Assembly (NCBI GenBank): GCA_965215345.1
Contig: CBDCDL010000002.1
Coordinates: 2,356,001-2,420,000 of the forward strand
DNA length: 64,000 nt
Direction: 5' to 3'
Source: CATQHW01 sp965215345
GTDB taxonomy: Bacteria; Spirochaetota; Spirochaetia; SZUA-6; Bin103
The notes below the pieces were generated by a model. It was given only the letters and a program-made list of their open reading frames with translations, was not told the origin of the DNA and ran no database searches. The position numbers were made by a program, and so were the translations under genes. Below, piece after piece: positions 37,342 through 46,525 of this stretch; position 1 is the first letter of the stretch; each line of letters starts with the position of its first letter.

Positions 37342-37377
37342 TTGACACCTTCCGTAGTTAGCTATGACCTTAGCTAA
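37342..37377 (+). promoter_or_regulatory. Promoter and operator of the phd/vapC module
   Basis: A -35-like TTGACA (37342-37347) is followed by two copies of the palindrome TTAGCTA(A) at 37358-37364 and 37370-37377, 12 bp apart. Paired palindromes just before the start are typical operators for Phd/YefM autoregulation. Confidence 0.55.
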
Positions 37378-37378
37378 T

Positions 37379-37624
37379 ATGGACAAGTTACAGGTGATGG
37401 TGAACGTCCATCAGGCAAAGTCGCAACTCTCGCGTCTGCTGGCGCGGGCGGAGGCGGGCGAGGACGTGGTGATCGCACGCAACGGCGACCCGGTCGCGCG
37501 GCTGGTCAGCGTCAGAGGCACGCGCGGCACACGCCGATTCGGGGCTTTGAGGGACCACGTCGTCGTGGACGACAGCTTCTTCGAACCTCTTCCGGAGAGC
37601 GAACTGGCCCGCTGGGAATCGTGA
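37379..37624 (+). CDS. Phd/YefM-family antitoxin
   Basis: About 81 residues. The N-terminal Phd/YefM fold is seen in MVNVHQAKSQLSRLLARAEA and VVIARNGDPVARLV; the acidic C-terminus (DDSFFEPLPESELARWE) would bind the toxin. The ATG at 37379 lies just after the operator; an ATG at 37364 sits inside it and one at 37397 is also possible. The PIN toxin starts 3 bp downstream. Confidence 0.88.
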   Translation: MDKLQVMVNVHQAKSQLSRLLARAEAGEDVVIARNGDPVARLVSVRGTRGTRRFGALRDHVVVDDSFFEPLPESELARWES

Positions 37625-37627
37625 CCC

Positions 37628-38014
37628 GTGAGGATGTTGCTGGATACGCACGCCCTGCTGTGGTGGCTTGCCGGTAACGAACGGCTGTCCCCGGCGGCGC
37701 GCGGGGCGATCGCCGACCATGCCAACGATGTACTGGTCAGCGCGGCTTCCGCCTGGGAGATCGCTACCAAGTACCGCCTGGGGCGCCTTCCGGGCGCGGC
37801 GGCCGTCGCCGAGGATGTCACCGGCTGCCTCCTGGACCAGGGCTTCCAGCCGCTCGCGATCACCGTGGCCGACGGCGAGCGCGCGGGGCGCTTGCCGGGT
37901 CCGGTCCGCGATCCCTTCGACCGGATGCTGATCGCGCAGGCGCTGACTCTCGACATCGCCCTGGTGTCGGTCGAGCGGCCGTTCGACCGGTACGGCGTCC
38001 GTCGCCTATGGTGA
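37628..38014 (+). CDS. PIN-domain toxin of the VapC type
   Basis: 128 residues, GTG start. Active-site residues occur in MRMLLDTHALLWWLAGN (Asp), SAASAWEIATKYRLG (Glu), RDPFDRMLIAQAL (Asp) and ALVSVERPFDRYG. This subgroup (DTHxLLWW) regularly pairs with Phd-type antitoxins. Its end overlaps the next gene by 7 bp. Confidence 0.9.
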   Translation: MRMLLDTHALLWWLAGNERLSPAARGAIADHANDVLVSAASAWEIATKYRLGRLPGAAAVAEDVTGCLLDQGFQPLAITVADGERAGRLPGPVRDPFDRMLIAQALTLDIALVSVERPFDRYGVRRLW

Positions 38015-39597
38015 GCACCGTGACCGGCACTTCATCCCTTCCGTCGACATCCCTGCCATCGACGTTCGGCCAGCTCAAGGCCTCCGGCTACCGTCCGCGC
38101 ACGGTCAAGGAAGAGTTGCGCGCCAACCTGCTCGCCCGCCTGCGCGCGGACCAGCCGCTGTTTCCGGGCATCATCGGCTACGACAAGACGGTGCTGCCCG
38201 GGATCGTCAACGCGATCCTCTCGCGGCACGACTTCATCCTGCTCGGCCTGCGCGGCCAGGCGAAGTCCCGCATCCTGCGCGCGCTGGCCGGCTTCCTGGA
38301 CGAGTACGTGCCCGTGATCGCCGGCAGCGACCTCAACGAGAGCCCGTTCGAGCCGATCCTGGCCGCCTCCCGGCAGCGCGTGCAGGAGCTCGGCGACGAC
38401 CTGCCGATCGACTGGATGCACCGCGACGAGCGCTACCACGAGAAGCTCGCCACCCCCGACGTGACCGTGGCCGACCTGGTCGGCGACATCGACCCGATCA
38501 AGGCGGCCACCAAGCGGCTCTCCTACGCCGACGAGGGCGTCATCCACTACGGGATCATCCCGCGTACCAACCGCGGCATCTTCGCCATCAACGAGCTGCC
38601 CGACCTGGCGCCGCGCATCCAGGTGGCGCTGCTCAACGTGCTGGAGGAAGAGGACATCCAGATCCGCGGCTTCCCGGTCCGCATCCCGCTCGACATCCAG
38701 CTCGTCTTCACCGCCAACCCGGAGGACTACACCAACCGCGGCAACATCATCACGCCGCTGAAGGACCGCATCGACTCACAGATCATCACCCACTACCCCG
38801 ACCGCCTGGAGCACGCCATGGCGATCACGGCCCAGGAGGCGTGGACGGACCGCGACGCCGACTACGAGTTGCGCGTGCCGCGCTACTTCAAGGAGCTGAT
38901 CGAGGAGGTCACCTTCGAGGCGCGCAAGAGCGAGTTCGTGGACCAGAAGTCCGGCGTGTCGGCGCGCATGCCGATCGCGTTGCTGGAGAACGTGCTCAGC
39001 AACATGGAGCGGCGCGCCGCCCGCCTGGGCGAGCCGGTGATCTACCCGCGCCTGACCGACCTGCACACGGCGCTGACCGCCATGACCGGCAAGATGGAGC
39101 TGGTCTACGAGGGCGAGCAGGAGGGCCCGGTGCTGGTGGCCCGCAAGATCATCGGCCAGGCGGTCAAGCGCACCTTCCGCCGCTACCTGCCGACGCCGGA
39201 CGTGCGCTCGCGCGATGGCGGCGAGCGCGGCGGTCAGCGGCGCGCCGGGCGATCGGGGCAGGCAGAGCGTGCGGAGCGCCCGGAAGCGGACGAGACGGAC
39301 TCCGTCTATCAGCCCATCGTGAGCTGGTTCGCGGAGGGGCAGACCGTGGACACGTCGGACGACCTGGCCACCGGGGAGTACATCCGCCGGTTCGGGCGGG
39401 TGGCGGGGCTGCGCGACATGGCGGCCGAACGCTTCAGGATCGACGAGCCCGAGGAGCTGGGGCTGGGGATGGAGCTGGTGCTGGAGGGCCTGCACCAGCA
39501 CTCCATGCTGTCCAGGCGCGACCTGGAGAGCTCCACCTCCTACCGGGACATGCTCAAGGCGATGTTCGACCAGATGACCGACGACGACACCTCCTGA
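38008..39597 (+). CDS. AAA+ ATPase of the magnesium-chelatase ChlI type
   Basis: 529 residues. The nucleotide site is ILLGLRGQAKSRILRAL (Walker A variant GxxGxAKS), with RTNRGIFAINELPDLAPRIQ as the Walker B-bearing segment and LDIQLVFTANPEDYTNRG plus TPLKDRI as sensor 1 and Arg-finger motifs. The C-terminal 150 residues are helical with an Arg/Glu-rich linker. Next to a VWA gene, this makes a MoxR/ChlI-VWA pair, a chaperone-like or metal-insertion machine. The client is unknown; no porphyrin genes are near. The start overlaps the toxin gene. Confidence 0.85.
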   Translation: MVSTVTGTSSLPSTSLPSTFGQLKASGYRPRTVKEELRANLLARLRADQPLFPGIIGYDKTVLPGIVNAILSRHDFILLGLRGQAKSRILRALAGFLDEYVPVIAGSDLNESPFEPILAASRQRVQELGDDLPIDWMHRDERYHEKLATPDVTVADLVGDIDPIKAATKRLSYADEGVIHYGIIPRTNRGIFAINELPDLAPRIQVALLNVLEEEDIQIRGFPVRIPLDIQLVFTANPEDYTNRGNIITPLKDRIDSQIITHYPDRLEHAMAITAQEAWTDRDADYELRVPRYFKELIEEVTFEARKSEFVDQKSGVSARMPIALLENVLSNMERRAARLGEPVIYPRLTDLHTALTAMTGKMELVYEGEQEGPVLVARKIIGQAVKRTFRRYLPTPDVRSRDGGERGGQRRAGRSGQAERAERPEADETDSVYQPIVSWFAEGQTVDTSDDLATGEYIRRFGRVAGLRDMAAERFRIDEPEELGLGMELVLEGLHQHSMLSRRDLESSTSYRDMLKAMFDQMTDDDTS

Positions 39598-39607
39598 GAA
39601 GGCACCC

Positions 39608-40699
39608 ATGCACTGGCGCTACCTGAAGTGGGACGACTCGCTGGCCGCCGCCGTGGCGGCCTTCGAGGACCTGCTCAGCCTGTTCAACTTCCTGCTGCTG
39701 CAGGCGTCCGGCGACGTCGACCGGGTGCTGCAGTGGATGCGCTACCTGCAGGAGCGCGGCATGATCGACGCGGACGTGGACCTGGAGGAGTTCCGGGACC
39801 GTCTGGAGGACGAGAACCTGATCGAACGCGACGGCGAAGGCGGCTACAGCCTCACCGCGCGCGGCGAGCAGCGCATCCGCAAGGAGTCGCTGGCGCTGGT
39901 CTTCCGCAACCTGGCCAAGGGCGGCTTCGGACAGCACCGCGTGCCGCACACCGGCGAGGGCGGCGAGCGCACGACCGAGACGCGCGGCTACCGCGCCGGC
40001 GATCCGATCACCCGGATCGACGCGCTGGGCACCATAAGCAACGCCGTCAAGCGCGGCGGGCTGGACGACATCACCCTGCAGGAGCAGGACTTCGAAGTGT
40101 ATGAGAGCGAGCACCAGTCGTCGTGCGCGACCGTGCTGCTGATCGACATCAGCCACAGCATGATCCTGTACGGCGAGGACCGGATCACCCCGGCCAAGCA
40201 GGTGGCGCTGGCGCTGTCCGAGCTGATCATGACGCAGTACCCGCGCGACAGCCTGCACGTCGCCTGCTTCGGCGACGACGCCAAGCTGATCGACGTCGGC
40301 AGCATCCCCTACCTGCGGGTGGGCCCCTACCATACCAACACCAAGGCCGGGCTGCAGCTCGCGCAGTCGGTGCTGCGCGCCGAGCGGCACGCCAACAAGC
40401 AGGTCTTCATGATCACCGACGGCAAGCCGTCGGCCATCTTCGAGGACGGACGGATCTACAAGAACTCCTTCGGGCTCGACCCCAAGATCGTCAACCAGAC
40501 GCTGGACGAGGCGGCCGAGTGCAAGCGCTACGGGATCGTCATCACCACCTTCATGGTGACCGAGGACCCGTACCTGGTGGAGTTCGTCGAGGAGCTTTCG
40601 CAGATCAACCGCGGGCGCGCCTACTACGCGGCGCCCGGCGAACTGGGCGAGTATATCTTCGCCGACTACGTACGGAACCGGCGCCGCGGCGTTCGGTGA
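39608..40699 (+). CDS. VWA-domain protein, partner of the AAA+ ATPase
   Basis: 363 residues. The MIDAS metal site DISHS lies in VLLIDISHSMILYGEDR, followed by the second MIDAS Thr region and VFMITDGKPSA. The N-terminal 150 residues are helical. It is the VWA half of a ChlI/ChlD-like pair, 10 bp after the ATPase gene. AAA+ and VWA subunits of this kind assemble as a ring and an adaptor. Confidence 0.87.
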   Translation: MHWRYLKWDDSLAAAVAAFEDLLSLFNFLLLQASGDVDRVLQWMRYLQERGMIDADVDLEEFRDRLEDENLIERDGEGGYSLTARGEQRIRKESLALVFRNLAKGGFGQHRVPHTGEGGERTTETRGYRAGDPITRIDALGTISNAVKRGGLDDITLQEQDFEVYESEHQSSCATVLLIDISHSMILYGEDRITPAKQVALALSELIMTQYPRDSLHVACFGDDAKLIDVGSIPYLRVGPYHTNTKAGLQLAQSVLRAERHANKQVFMITDGKPSAIFEDGRIYKNSFGLDPKIVNQTLDEAAECKRYGIVITTFMVTEDPYLVEFVEELSQINRGRAYYAAPGELGEYIFADYVRNRRRGVR

Positions 40700-40723
40700 C
40701 CGGTCAACCCACAGGAGGACACG

Positions 40724-41146
40724 ATGGGAGTTCGATCAGCACAGGCGCAATGGAAGGGCGATCTCAAGGGCGGTAGCGGCACCATGTCGATCGGCGGCCG
40801 CTTCGAGCAGCCGTTCACGTTCAGCTCACGGTTCGAGGAGGGGGCGGGCAGCAACCCGGAGGAGCTCTTGGCAGCGGCGCACGCCGGCTGCTACTCCATG
40901 GCGCTGTCGCACGGCCTGGCGGAGGCCGGCCACACCCCGACCAGCGTCAGCACCACCGCCGACGTCTCCCTGGAGATGACCGACGGCGGCCCCACCATCA
41001 CCACGATCGCGCTGGTGTGCGACGCCGAGGTGCCGGGCATCGACGACGCGAAGTTCCAGGAGATCGCGGAGGCCACCAAGAGCGGCTGTCCGGTCTCCCG
41101 CGCGCTGGCCGGCCCGGACATCACCCTGCAGGCGACGCTCCGGTAA
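40724..41146 (+). CDS. osmC: OsmC-family peroxiredoxin
   Basis: 140 residues with both catalytic cysteines of OsmC: AAAHAGCYSMALSHGLAE and KSGCPVSRALAGP. OsmC reduces organic hydroperoxides. A strong AGGAGG ribosome-binding site lies just upstream. It follows the VWA gene in the same direction. Confidence 0.93.
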   Translation: MGVRSAQAQWKGDLKGGSGTMSIGGRFEQPFTFSSRFEEGAGSNPEELLAAAHAGCYSMALSHGLAEAGHTPTSVSTTADVSLEMTDGGPTITTIALVCDAEVPGIDDAKFQEIAEATKSGCPVSRALAGPDITLQATLR

Positions 41147-41194
41147 CGCCTGTCTTCGGGCGCGAGCGGTCGCTGCGGTAAGCTTTGGGTGACC

Positions 41195-41548
41195 ATGCGT
41201 CAGGAGACCTACCGCCAGCGCATCGTCGAGCGACACCGGCGCCGCCAGCGACGGCTTCGGTCCGACATGCGTGATGAAGCGGCGCGGTTGGCCCGATTGG
41301 CCGCCGAGCGGTACCGCTTCCACCGGCTCTACCTGTTCGGATCGGTGACACGAGGCGCCCGTCTTGCGGCGTGGTCGGACATCGACCTGGCAGTCGAGGG
41401 TCTGGCGGCCGAGGACTACTGGCCGCTCGTCGGAATGCTGACCGCCGACGCGAAGTACCCCATCGACATCAAGCCACTGGAGGATGTCCCGGCACCGTCT
41501 CGGGACGAGATCAGAACCGCCGGCGTGGTGCTGTATGAGGCGTCGTGA
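41195..41548 (+). CDS. Minimal nucleotidyltransferase (MNT), antitoxin component
   Basis: About 117 residues. The nucleotidyltransferase motif RLYLFGSVTRGARLAAWSDI continues to DLAVEG, giving the G-S-x10-D-x-D metal site. In type VII modules such MNT proteins (MntA) AMPylate and silence the HEPN toxin. The N-terminal 45 residues are strongly basic and helical. A GTG two codons earlier is an alternative start. It overlaps the HEPN gene by 14 bp. Confidence 0.87.
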   Translation: MRQETYRQRIVERHRRRQRRLRSDMRDEAARLARLAAERYRFHRLYLFGSVTRGARLAAWSDIDLAVEGLAAEDYWPLVGMLTADAKYPIDIKPLEDVPAPSRDEIRTAGVVLYEAS

Positions 41549-42017
41549 CGACTTCCTTGATGAGGTGACGGCGGCGATCCGCCGCGAGCTCGCGAACTGC
41601 GGGACACTGCGCGCGGAGGCACGGGCGGAGCTCGGAAAGTCGGAACGGAATCCGCGCGTGCTCGGATCGATCGTGCACGACTTCTACAACTGCTGCGAAC
41701 GGGTGTTCCGGCGCATCGGTGCGGAGATCAACGGGGCGTCCTATCGCGGTGAGGCATGGCACAAGGAGCTGCTGTTCCGCATGACCGTGGCGGTGCCCGG
41801 CGTCAGGCCGCGGGTCATCAGCGAGGAGCTCGCCGCCGAGCTGGACGAATACCTCTCGTTCCGGCACGTGTTCCGCAACATCTACGGCTTCGAGCTCAAG
41901 GGGGACCGGCTCGCCCGGCTCAGCGAGCGACTGGATGGCGTCACACGGCGATTCGAGCAGGAAGTCGAGACGTTTCTGGCATCTCTGGATGACGTAGCCG
42001 AAGACACCGCCGATTGA
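41535..42017 (+). CDS. HEPN-domain protein, putative HepT-like ribonuclease toxin
   Basis: 160 residues, all helical. The segment EYLSFRHVFRNIYGFELKG carries the HEPN R-x4-6-H-type RNase site found in HepT toxins, and VLGSIVHDFYNCCERVFRRI is the partner helix. Together with the overlapping MNT gene it forms a HEPN/MNT type VII toxin-antitoxin module. The ATG at 41535 is the first start that keeps the usual N-terminus. Confidence 0.85.
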   Translation: MRRRDDFLDEVTAAIRRELANCGTLRAEARAELGKSERNPRVLGSIVHDFYNCCERVFRRIGAEINGASYRGEAWHKELLFRMTVAVPGVRPRVISEELAAELDEYLSFRHVFRNIYGFELKGDRLARLSERLDGVTRRFEQEVETFLASLDDVAEDTAD

Positions 42018-42052
42018 CCGCATCGTGCGGCCCAGGGGTGCGGCGGCGCGAG

Positions 42053-42955
42053 TCAGTCGCCGAGCGGTTTCGAGTCGTCGGCGTCGCGCGTGCGCACGAG
42101 GTGGTACTTGATGCGGCGCATCGACTCCATGGCGGGCTCGCCACGGATCTCCGCCACCTCGTAGGCGATCATGTCGAACAGAGCGAGCAGCATGTAGCGG
42201 GCAGGGGTCGGAACCAGGATATTCGCCGGCTCGCCGATCTGGAAGGGCACCACCTCCGCTGCCGCCTCCGCGAGCCGCGAGTCGGGCGCCGTGATGGCGA
42301 TGGTGTGGCCTCCATACTGACCGGCGACCTCGGCCGCCTGCACGATCGGCTCGTGGTTGCCGGTGATCGACATCAGGATCAGCACGTCGCGGCGCTTGAG
42401 CGTCGCCGCCATCATGAGCTGCAGTTGGGCGTCGTTGCAGTGGGTCGCCCGAATCCCCAACCGGAACAGGCGGTTCTCGGCTTCCATGGCCGCCATGGAG
42501 GAACCGCCCCCACCCCCGAAAACCAGCACCCGCTCGGCGTTGGCGATCGTCGTCGCCGCACGTTGCAGCGCTTCCCCGTCGACCTGCTCGGTCAGCGTGT
42601 CCAGGACCCGGCGGAGTGACGCCACGATCTCCGTCACCGCCTCGGTGGCCTTGATGAGCGCCAGCGGCGGGTGCAGGTAGCGGTCGCCGACCGCCTGCAT
42701 CTTCGCCAGGGCGAGCTTCAGGTCGCGCAGCCCTTCGCATCCCACGGACCGGCAGAAACGGGTCACCGTGGAGGTGCTCACCCCCGCCCGCGCCGCGATA
42801 TCGCGGGTGTGGGCGTGCACGGCGAAATCGACGTCCGAGCTCACGATGTCTCCGACGCGCCGCTCCGCGCGGCTCATGGTCGGCGTGGCGCGTACGATCT
42901 GCGATAGGAGATCGCGTGTCCCGCCGCTCCCATTCTTGATATTCGTTTTCACCAT
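42053..42955 (-). CDS. MurR/RpiR-family transcriptional regulator
   Basis: About 300 residues. The N-terminal HTH is DIAARAGVSTSTVTRFCRSV followed by GCEGLRDLKLALAK, and the C-terminal SIS domain runs from ERVLVFGGGGGSSMAAMEAE through ITGNHEPIVQAAEVAGQYGG. RpiR regulators sense sugar phosphates or amino sugars. The divergent neighbour is an oligopeptide-type ABC importer, which it probably controls through the palindrome at 42989-43003. Start: ATG 42955, or 42985 with ten more residues. Confidence 0.9.
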   Translation of the reverse strand: MVKTNIKNGSGGTRDLLSQIVRATPTMSRAERRVGDIVSSDVDFAVHAHTRDIAARAGVSTSTVTRFCRSVGCEGLRDLKLALAKMQAVGDRYLHPPLALIKATEAVTEIVASLRRVLDTLTEQVDGEALQRAATTIANAERVLVFGGGGGSSMAAMEAENRLFRLGIRATHCNDAQLQLMMAATLKRRDVLILMSITGNHEPIVQAAEVAGQYGGHTIAITAPDSRLAEAAAEVVPFQIGEPANILVPTPARYMLLALFDMIAYEVAEIRGEPAMESMRRIKYHLVRTRDADDSKPLGD

Positions 42956-42988
42956 TCCACCTTCATGGCGCGACAGGGTTGACATTTC

Positions 42989-43003
42989 TGAAAACCATTT
43001 TCA
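42989..43003. promoter_or_regulatory. Likely RpiR operator between divergent genes
   Basis: TGAAAA-CCA-TTTTCA is a perfect 6-bp inverted repeat with a 3-bp centre, in the gap between the regulator and the binding-protein gene. It matches the A/T-rich TGAAA-n-TTTCA type of site known for RpiR-family regulators and stands out in GC-rich DNA. Confidence 0.6.
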
Positions 43004-43066
43004 ATATCGCGCCACCACCAGCATGATACGCGGTCATCCGCGGTCGGTGTGACAGGAGGAGGAACG

Positions 43067-44620
43067 ATGAGAAACTTCCGATTCTCAACTCGAATCGTGG
43101 CCGGCGTTGCGGCCTTCGGCTTGGCGCTGGCCACCGCTCCGGCGGCGCTCGCCGACGGGACGCTGCGCTACGCGACCGTCGGCGAGCCGCCGAGTCTGGA
43201 TCAGCACGTGGTGACGTCGGATCTGGCGACCACCATCGCCCACCACGTGTTCGAGGGGCTGTATACCTTCGACGGCAACTACGAACCGCAGCCGCTGCTG
43301 GCCGCCGGCGAGACGGTGAGCGCCGACGGCACGACCATCACGATCCAGCTCCGCGAAGGGGTGAGATTCCACGACGGTCAGCCCATGACGTCGGCGGACG
43401 TCGTGGCGTCGCTGCAGCGCTGGGGTGAGCACGGGTCGCGAGGCAAGCTGCTGTTCGCCAACATCTCCGACGTTTCGGCAGCCGGGAGCCATGCCGTCAC
43501 GTTGACGTTCACCACGCCCTTCGGGCCCTGGAAGAACCTGATGGCGTTCATCAACGGGGGGCCGGCCATCTATCCCGAGCGGGTTGCGGCGGCGGCCGGC
43601 AGTGCGCCGATCGACGTCTCGGACTACATCGGCACCGGGCCGTACCGGTTCGGTGAATGGCGGCCGAACCGCTACGTCGAGCTGGTCCGGTTCGACGGCT
43701 ACGCCGGGCCGTCGGGCGACGCGAGCGGATACGCCGGCGAGCGGGTGGCCGACTTCGAAACGCTGCGCTTCATTCCCGTTCCCGATCCCGGTACGCGCGT
43801 CAGCGGTCTGATGGCCGGGGACTACGACTACGCGGAGAGCATTCCGAGCGACCTGTTCGACTCGCTGGATGCAGACCCGGCCGTGGAGGTGGTCCTGAAC
43901 GGCGGTCCGATCTTCGGCCTGGTGTTCATGAACTCGAAGGCGGGGCCACTGCAGGAGAATTTCACCCTCCGCCAGGCGATCCAGGCCGCGCTCGACAAGG
44001 AAGACGCGCTGCGGGTGTCGATCGGTCCGGAGAAGCTGTGGCGTGCCAACGGCTCGTTCCTGCCGCAGGGGAATTTCTGGTACTCCGACGCCGGCGCGGC
44101 GAGCTTCAGCGAGGGGGATGCCGGGAAGGCACGCGGGCTGGCCGAGCAGGCCGGCTATGACGGGACGCCGATCAAGTTCCTGGTGTCGACCAACTACGCG
44201 TTCCACTACGACCAGGCGGTGGTGTTCACCCGTCAGCTCCTGGAGGCTGGCATCAACGTGCAGATGGTGGTCGTGGACTGGGCGACCTTGATCCAGAAGC
44301 GGGCGCAGCCGGACCAGTGGGACCTGTTCTTCACCCACCACGGGTTCGTCCCGGATCCGATCCTGATCTCCGTGATGAACGACAACTACCCCGGATGGTG
44401 GACGACGGCGGAGAAGCAGGAGCTCGCCGGCGCCTTCACGGTCACCAACGATCCGGGAGATCGCAAGGCGACCTGGGACCGGATCCAGGAGCTGATCTAC
44501 CTGCAGGTGCCGACCATGAAGACCGGCGATGTCTACACGTACAACATCGCCTCGCCGGCGCTCTCGGGCATCGAGGCCACGACGTTGATCTGGCCCCACT
44601 TCTGGGGTGTCTCCAAGTAG
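43067..44620 (+). CDS. Peptide/oligosaccharide ABC transporter substrate-binding protein (SBP_bac_5)
   Basis: 517 residues. There is a Sec signal peptide MRNFRFSTRIVAGVAAFG ending ALA before DG, with no lipobox, so a free periplasmic protein. Family-5 binding features are RYATVGEPPSLDQHVVTSDL, LREGVRFHDGQPMTSADVVA, IGTGPYRFGEW and FTLRQAIQAALDKE. GGAGGAG precedes the ATG. It is the first gene of a five-gene importer operon. The ligand is probably peptide-like, but an amino-sugar or muropeptide is suggested by the RpiR neighbour. Confidence 0.92.
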   Translation: MRNFRFSTRIVAGVAAFGLALATAPAALADGTLRYATVGEPPSLDQHVVTSDLATTIAHHVFEGLYTFDGNYEPQPLLAAGETVSADGTTITIQLREGVRFHDGQPMTSADVVASLQRWGEHGSRGKLLFANISDVSAAGSHAVTLTFTTPFGPWKNLMAFINGGPAIYPERVAAAAGSAPIDVSDYIGTGPYRFGEWRPNRYVELVRFDGYAGPSGDASGYAGERVADFETLRFIPVPDPGTRVSGLMAGDYDYAESIPSDLFDSLDADPAVEVVLNGGPIFGLVFMNSKAGPLQENFTLRQAIQAALDKEDALRVSIGPEKLWRANGSFLPQGNFWYSDAGAASFSEGDAGKARGLAEQAGYDGTPIKFLVSTNYAFHYDQAVVFTRQLLEAGINVQMVVVDWATLIQKRAQPDQWDLFFTHHGFVPDPILISVMNDNYPGWWTTAEKQELAGAFTVTNDPGDRKATWDRIQELIYLQVPTMKTGDVYTYNIASPALSGIEATTLIWPHFWGVSK

Positions 44621-44651
44621 TGGCGCCTGACCTCTCCCCGGTCGTGTAGGG

Positions 44652-44686
44652 GGATGGTGTCCCGGTCGCCGGCCGGGGCACCATCC
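44652..44686 (+). terminator. Stem-loop between binding protein and permease genes
   Basis: GGATGGTGTCCCGG (44652-44665) pairs with CCGGGGCACCATCC (44673-44686) apart from one G-T pair, with a 7-nt loop. Such intercistronic hairpins commonly raise the level of the binding-protein mRNA over the distal genes by stabilisation or partial termination. Confidence 0.6.
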
Positions 44687-44726
44687 GTGCACCGCGCGCG
44701 CTGCCGTCGCGCCCATCGGCTCCATC

Positions 44727-45674
44727 GTGCCTCGCTATCTGCTTCGTCGACTCGGGACGTTCGTTCCGACGCTGTTGGCGGCGTCGTTTCTGGTCTTCAT
44801 GTTCATCCGCCTGATTCCGGGCGATCCCGCCGCGATCCTCCTGGGAGACGCCGCGACCCCGGAGGAGGTGGCGACCCTGCGCGGCGAGATGGGGCTCGAT
44901 GCTCCGCTGGCGGTCCAATACGTGCACTGGCTGCGGGCGGTGGGCCGGGGCGACCTGGGCCGCTCGATTTTCTTCCAGGTTCCGGTCCTGGAATTGATCG
45001 TCGACGGACTCGAGACCAGCACCCTGCTTGCGCTCATGACCATGGTCTGGATCGTCTGCCTCGGGCTGCCGATCGGGATGCTGGCCGCAGCCCGCCGCGC
45101 CAGCCGTTTCGACCAGATCCTGTCCGGGATCGCGATGTTCCTGGCGTCGGTACCGACCTTCTGGGTCGGGCTGTACCTGATCCTGATCTTCGCTGCCACG
45201 CTGGGCTGGCTGCCGAGCTCGGGGTACCCGTCGATCTTCGGCGATGGCGGCCTGGCGAACCTGCGCCACCTTCTGTTGCCGTCGGTCGCCCTGGCGGCGC
45301 CGAACGCGGCGCTCATCATCCGCCTGACGCGCGCCAGCATGCTCGACGTCGCGGGGGAGGACTACGTACGTACTGCCCGTGCCAAGGGTGTCCATCCCGC
45401 GCTGGTGGTCGTCCGGCACGTGTTTCGCAACGCGTTGCTCACCGTGGTGTCGGCGCTGGGGTTCACGATTGCAGCGCTGATCTCCGAGGCGGTAGTGACC
45501 GAGACCGTGTTCGCGCTCCCCGGCGTGGGTCGGACGGTCGTGCAGTCGATTCTGCGGCGCGATTACCCGGTCATCCAGGGCGTGATCCTCATGATCGTGG
45601 TGCTGTACCTGGTGATGAATCTGATCGTCGACCTCCTCTACGCGTGGCTCGATCCCAGGGTGAAGCTGCGATGA
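44727..45674 (+). CDS. ABC transporter permease, DppB type
   Basis: 315 residues with six membrane segments. It opens RYLLRRLGTFVPTLLAASFL with FIRLIPGDPA, and has the permease EAA-like loop EDYVRTARAKGVHPALVVVR. GTG start at 44727. The stop overlaps the next permease (ATGA). Confidence 0.92.
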   Translation: MPRYLLRRLGTFVPTLLAASFLVFMFIRLIPGDPAAILLGDAATPEEVATLRGEMGLDAPLAVQYVHWLRAVGRGDLGRSIFFQVPVLELIVDGLETSTLLALMTMVWIVCLGLPIGMLAAARRASRFDQILSGIAMFLASVPTFWVGLYLILIFAATLGWLPSSGYPSIFGDGGLANLRHLLLPSVALAAPNAALIIRLTRASMLDVAGEDYVRTARAKGVHPALVVVRHVFRNALLTVVSALGFTIAALISEAVVTETVFALPGVGRTVVQSILRRDYPVIQGVILMIVVLYLVMNLIVDLLYAWLDPRVKLR

Positions 45675-46525
45675 TTCCCGCGCCGCTGAAGCGCCTGTTC
45701 GCCGGCCGGCACCTGGCGCTCGCCGGCTTCGTGACCATCCTCTGCATCGCCGTGTGCGCGCTGTTCGCGCCGTGGGTGGCGCCGGCGGATCCGAACGAGA
45801 TCGATCCGCTGGCCCGGCTGTCACCGCCGGGCGCCGCGCACCTGTTCGGAACCGATCACTTCGGCCGGGACACCCTCTCGCGGGTGATACACGGGTCGCG
45901 CATGGCGCTCGTGATCGGGGTGGGCGTGGTGGTGCTCGCCCTGGCGGGAGGCGTGCTGTGCGGAGTGGTGTCGGCGATCTTCCCGCGCCTCGGCATGGTG
46001 CTGATGCGGGCCGTCGACGTGCTCATGGCGTTTCCGTCGCTGCTGCTGGCTCTGGCCCTGATCGTGATCCTGGGCCGCGGGGTCGAGAACTCGATCGTCG
46101 CCATCGGCGCCGTGTACCTGACCACCACCGCGCGCATCGTCTACGGTGTGTCGTTGCGGCTGAACTCGGAGTCGTGGGTGGAGGCGGCCCGCGGCATGGG
46201 CGGCAGCACCGCACGCATCGTCTTCCGGCACCTGCTGCCGAACCTGTTGTCGCCCCTGTTCGTGCAGGCGAGCTTCGTGTTCGCGTTCGCGCAGCTGCAG
46301 GCGGCCTCGCTCGATTTCCTCGGGCTGGGCGTGCCGCCCGAGACGCCGACCTGGGGCAACATGCTCGCCGAGTCGCGGATCTACATCACGCGCGCGCCGT
46401 GGCTGCTGCTGTTTCCGGGGCTGATGATCGCGCTCAGCGCGTTCTCGCTGAACGTGGTCGGCGATGCGGTGCGCGACCGCCTTGACCCGCGTCTCAAGGA
46501 CGCGTTCTCGGCGCGGGCGCGCTGA
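45671..46525 (+). CDS. ABC transporter permease, DppC type
   Basis: 284 residues. An N-terminal membrane segment is followed by HLFGTDHFGRDTLSRVIHGS, the DppC signature, and the EAA loop SWVEAARGMGGSTARIVFRH. It starts inside the DppB stop and ends one base into the ATP-binding gene (TGATG), so the operon is tightly coupled. Confidence 0.92.
   Translation: MIPAPLKRLFAGRHLALAGFVTILCIAVCALFAPWVAPADPNEIDPLARLSPPGAAHLFGTDHFGRDTLSRVIHGSRMALVIGVGVVVLALAGGVLCGVVSAIFPRLGMVLMRAVDVLMAFPSLLLALALIVILGRGVENSIVAIGAVYLTTTARIVYGVSLRLNSESWVEAARGMGGSTARIVFRHLLPNLLSPLFVQASFVFAFAQLQAASLDFLGLGVPPETPTWGNMLAESRIYITRAPWLLLFPGLMIALSAFSLNVVGDAVRDRLDPRLKDAFSARAR

Noticed and set aside
43085..44725. 546-codon minus-strand frame opposite the substrate-binding protein
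   Set aside because: Same antisense effect; the plus-strand product has a signal peptide and family-5 motifs.
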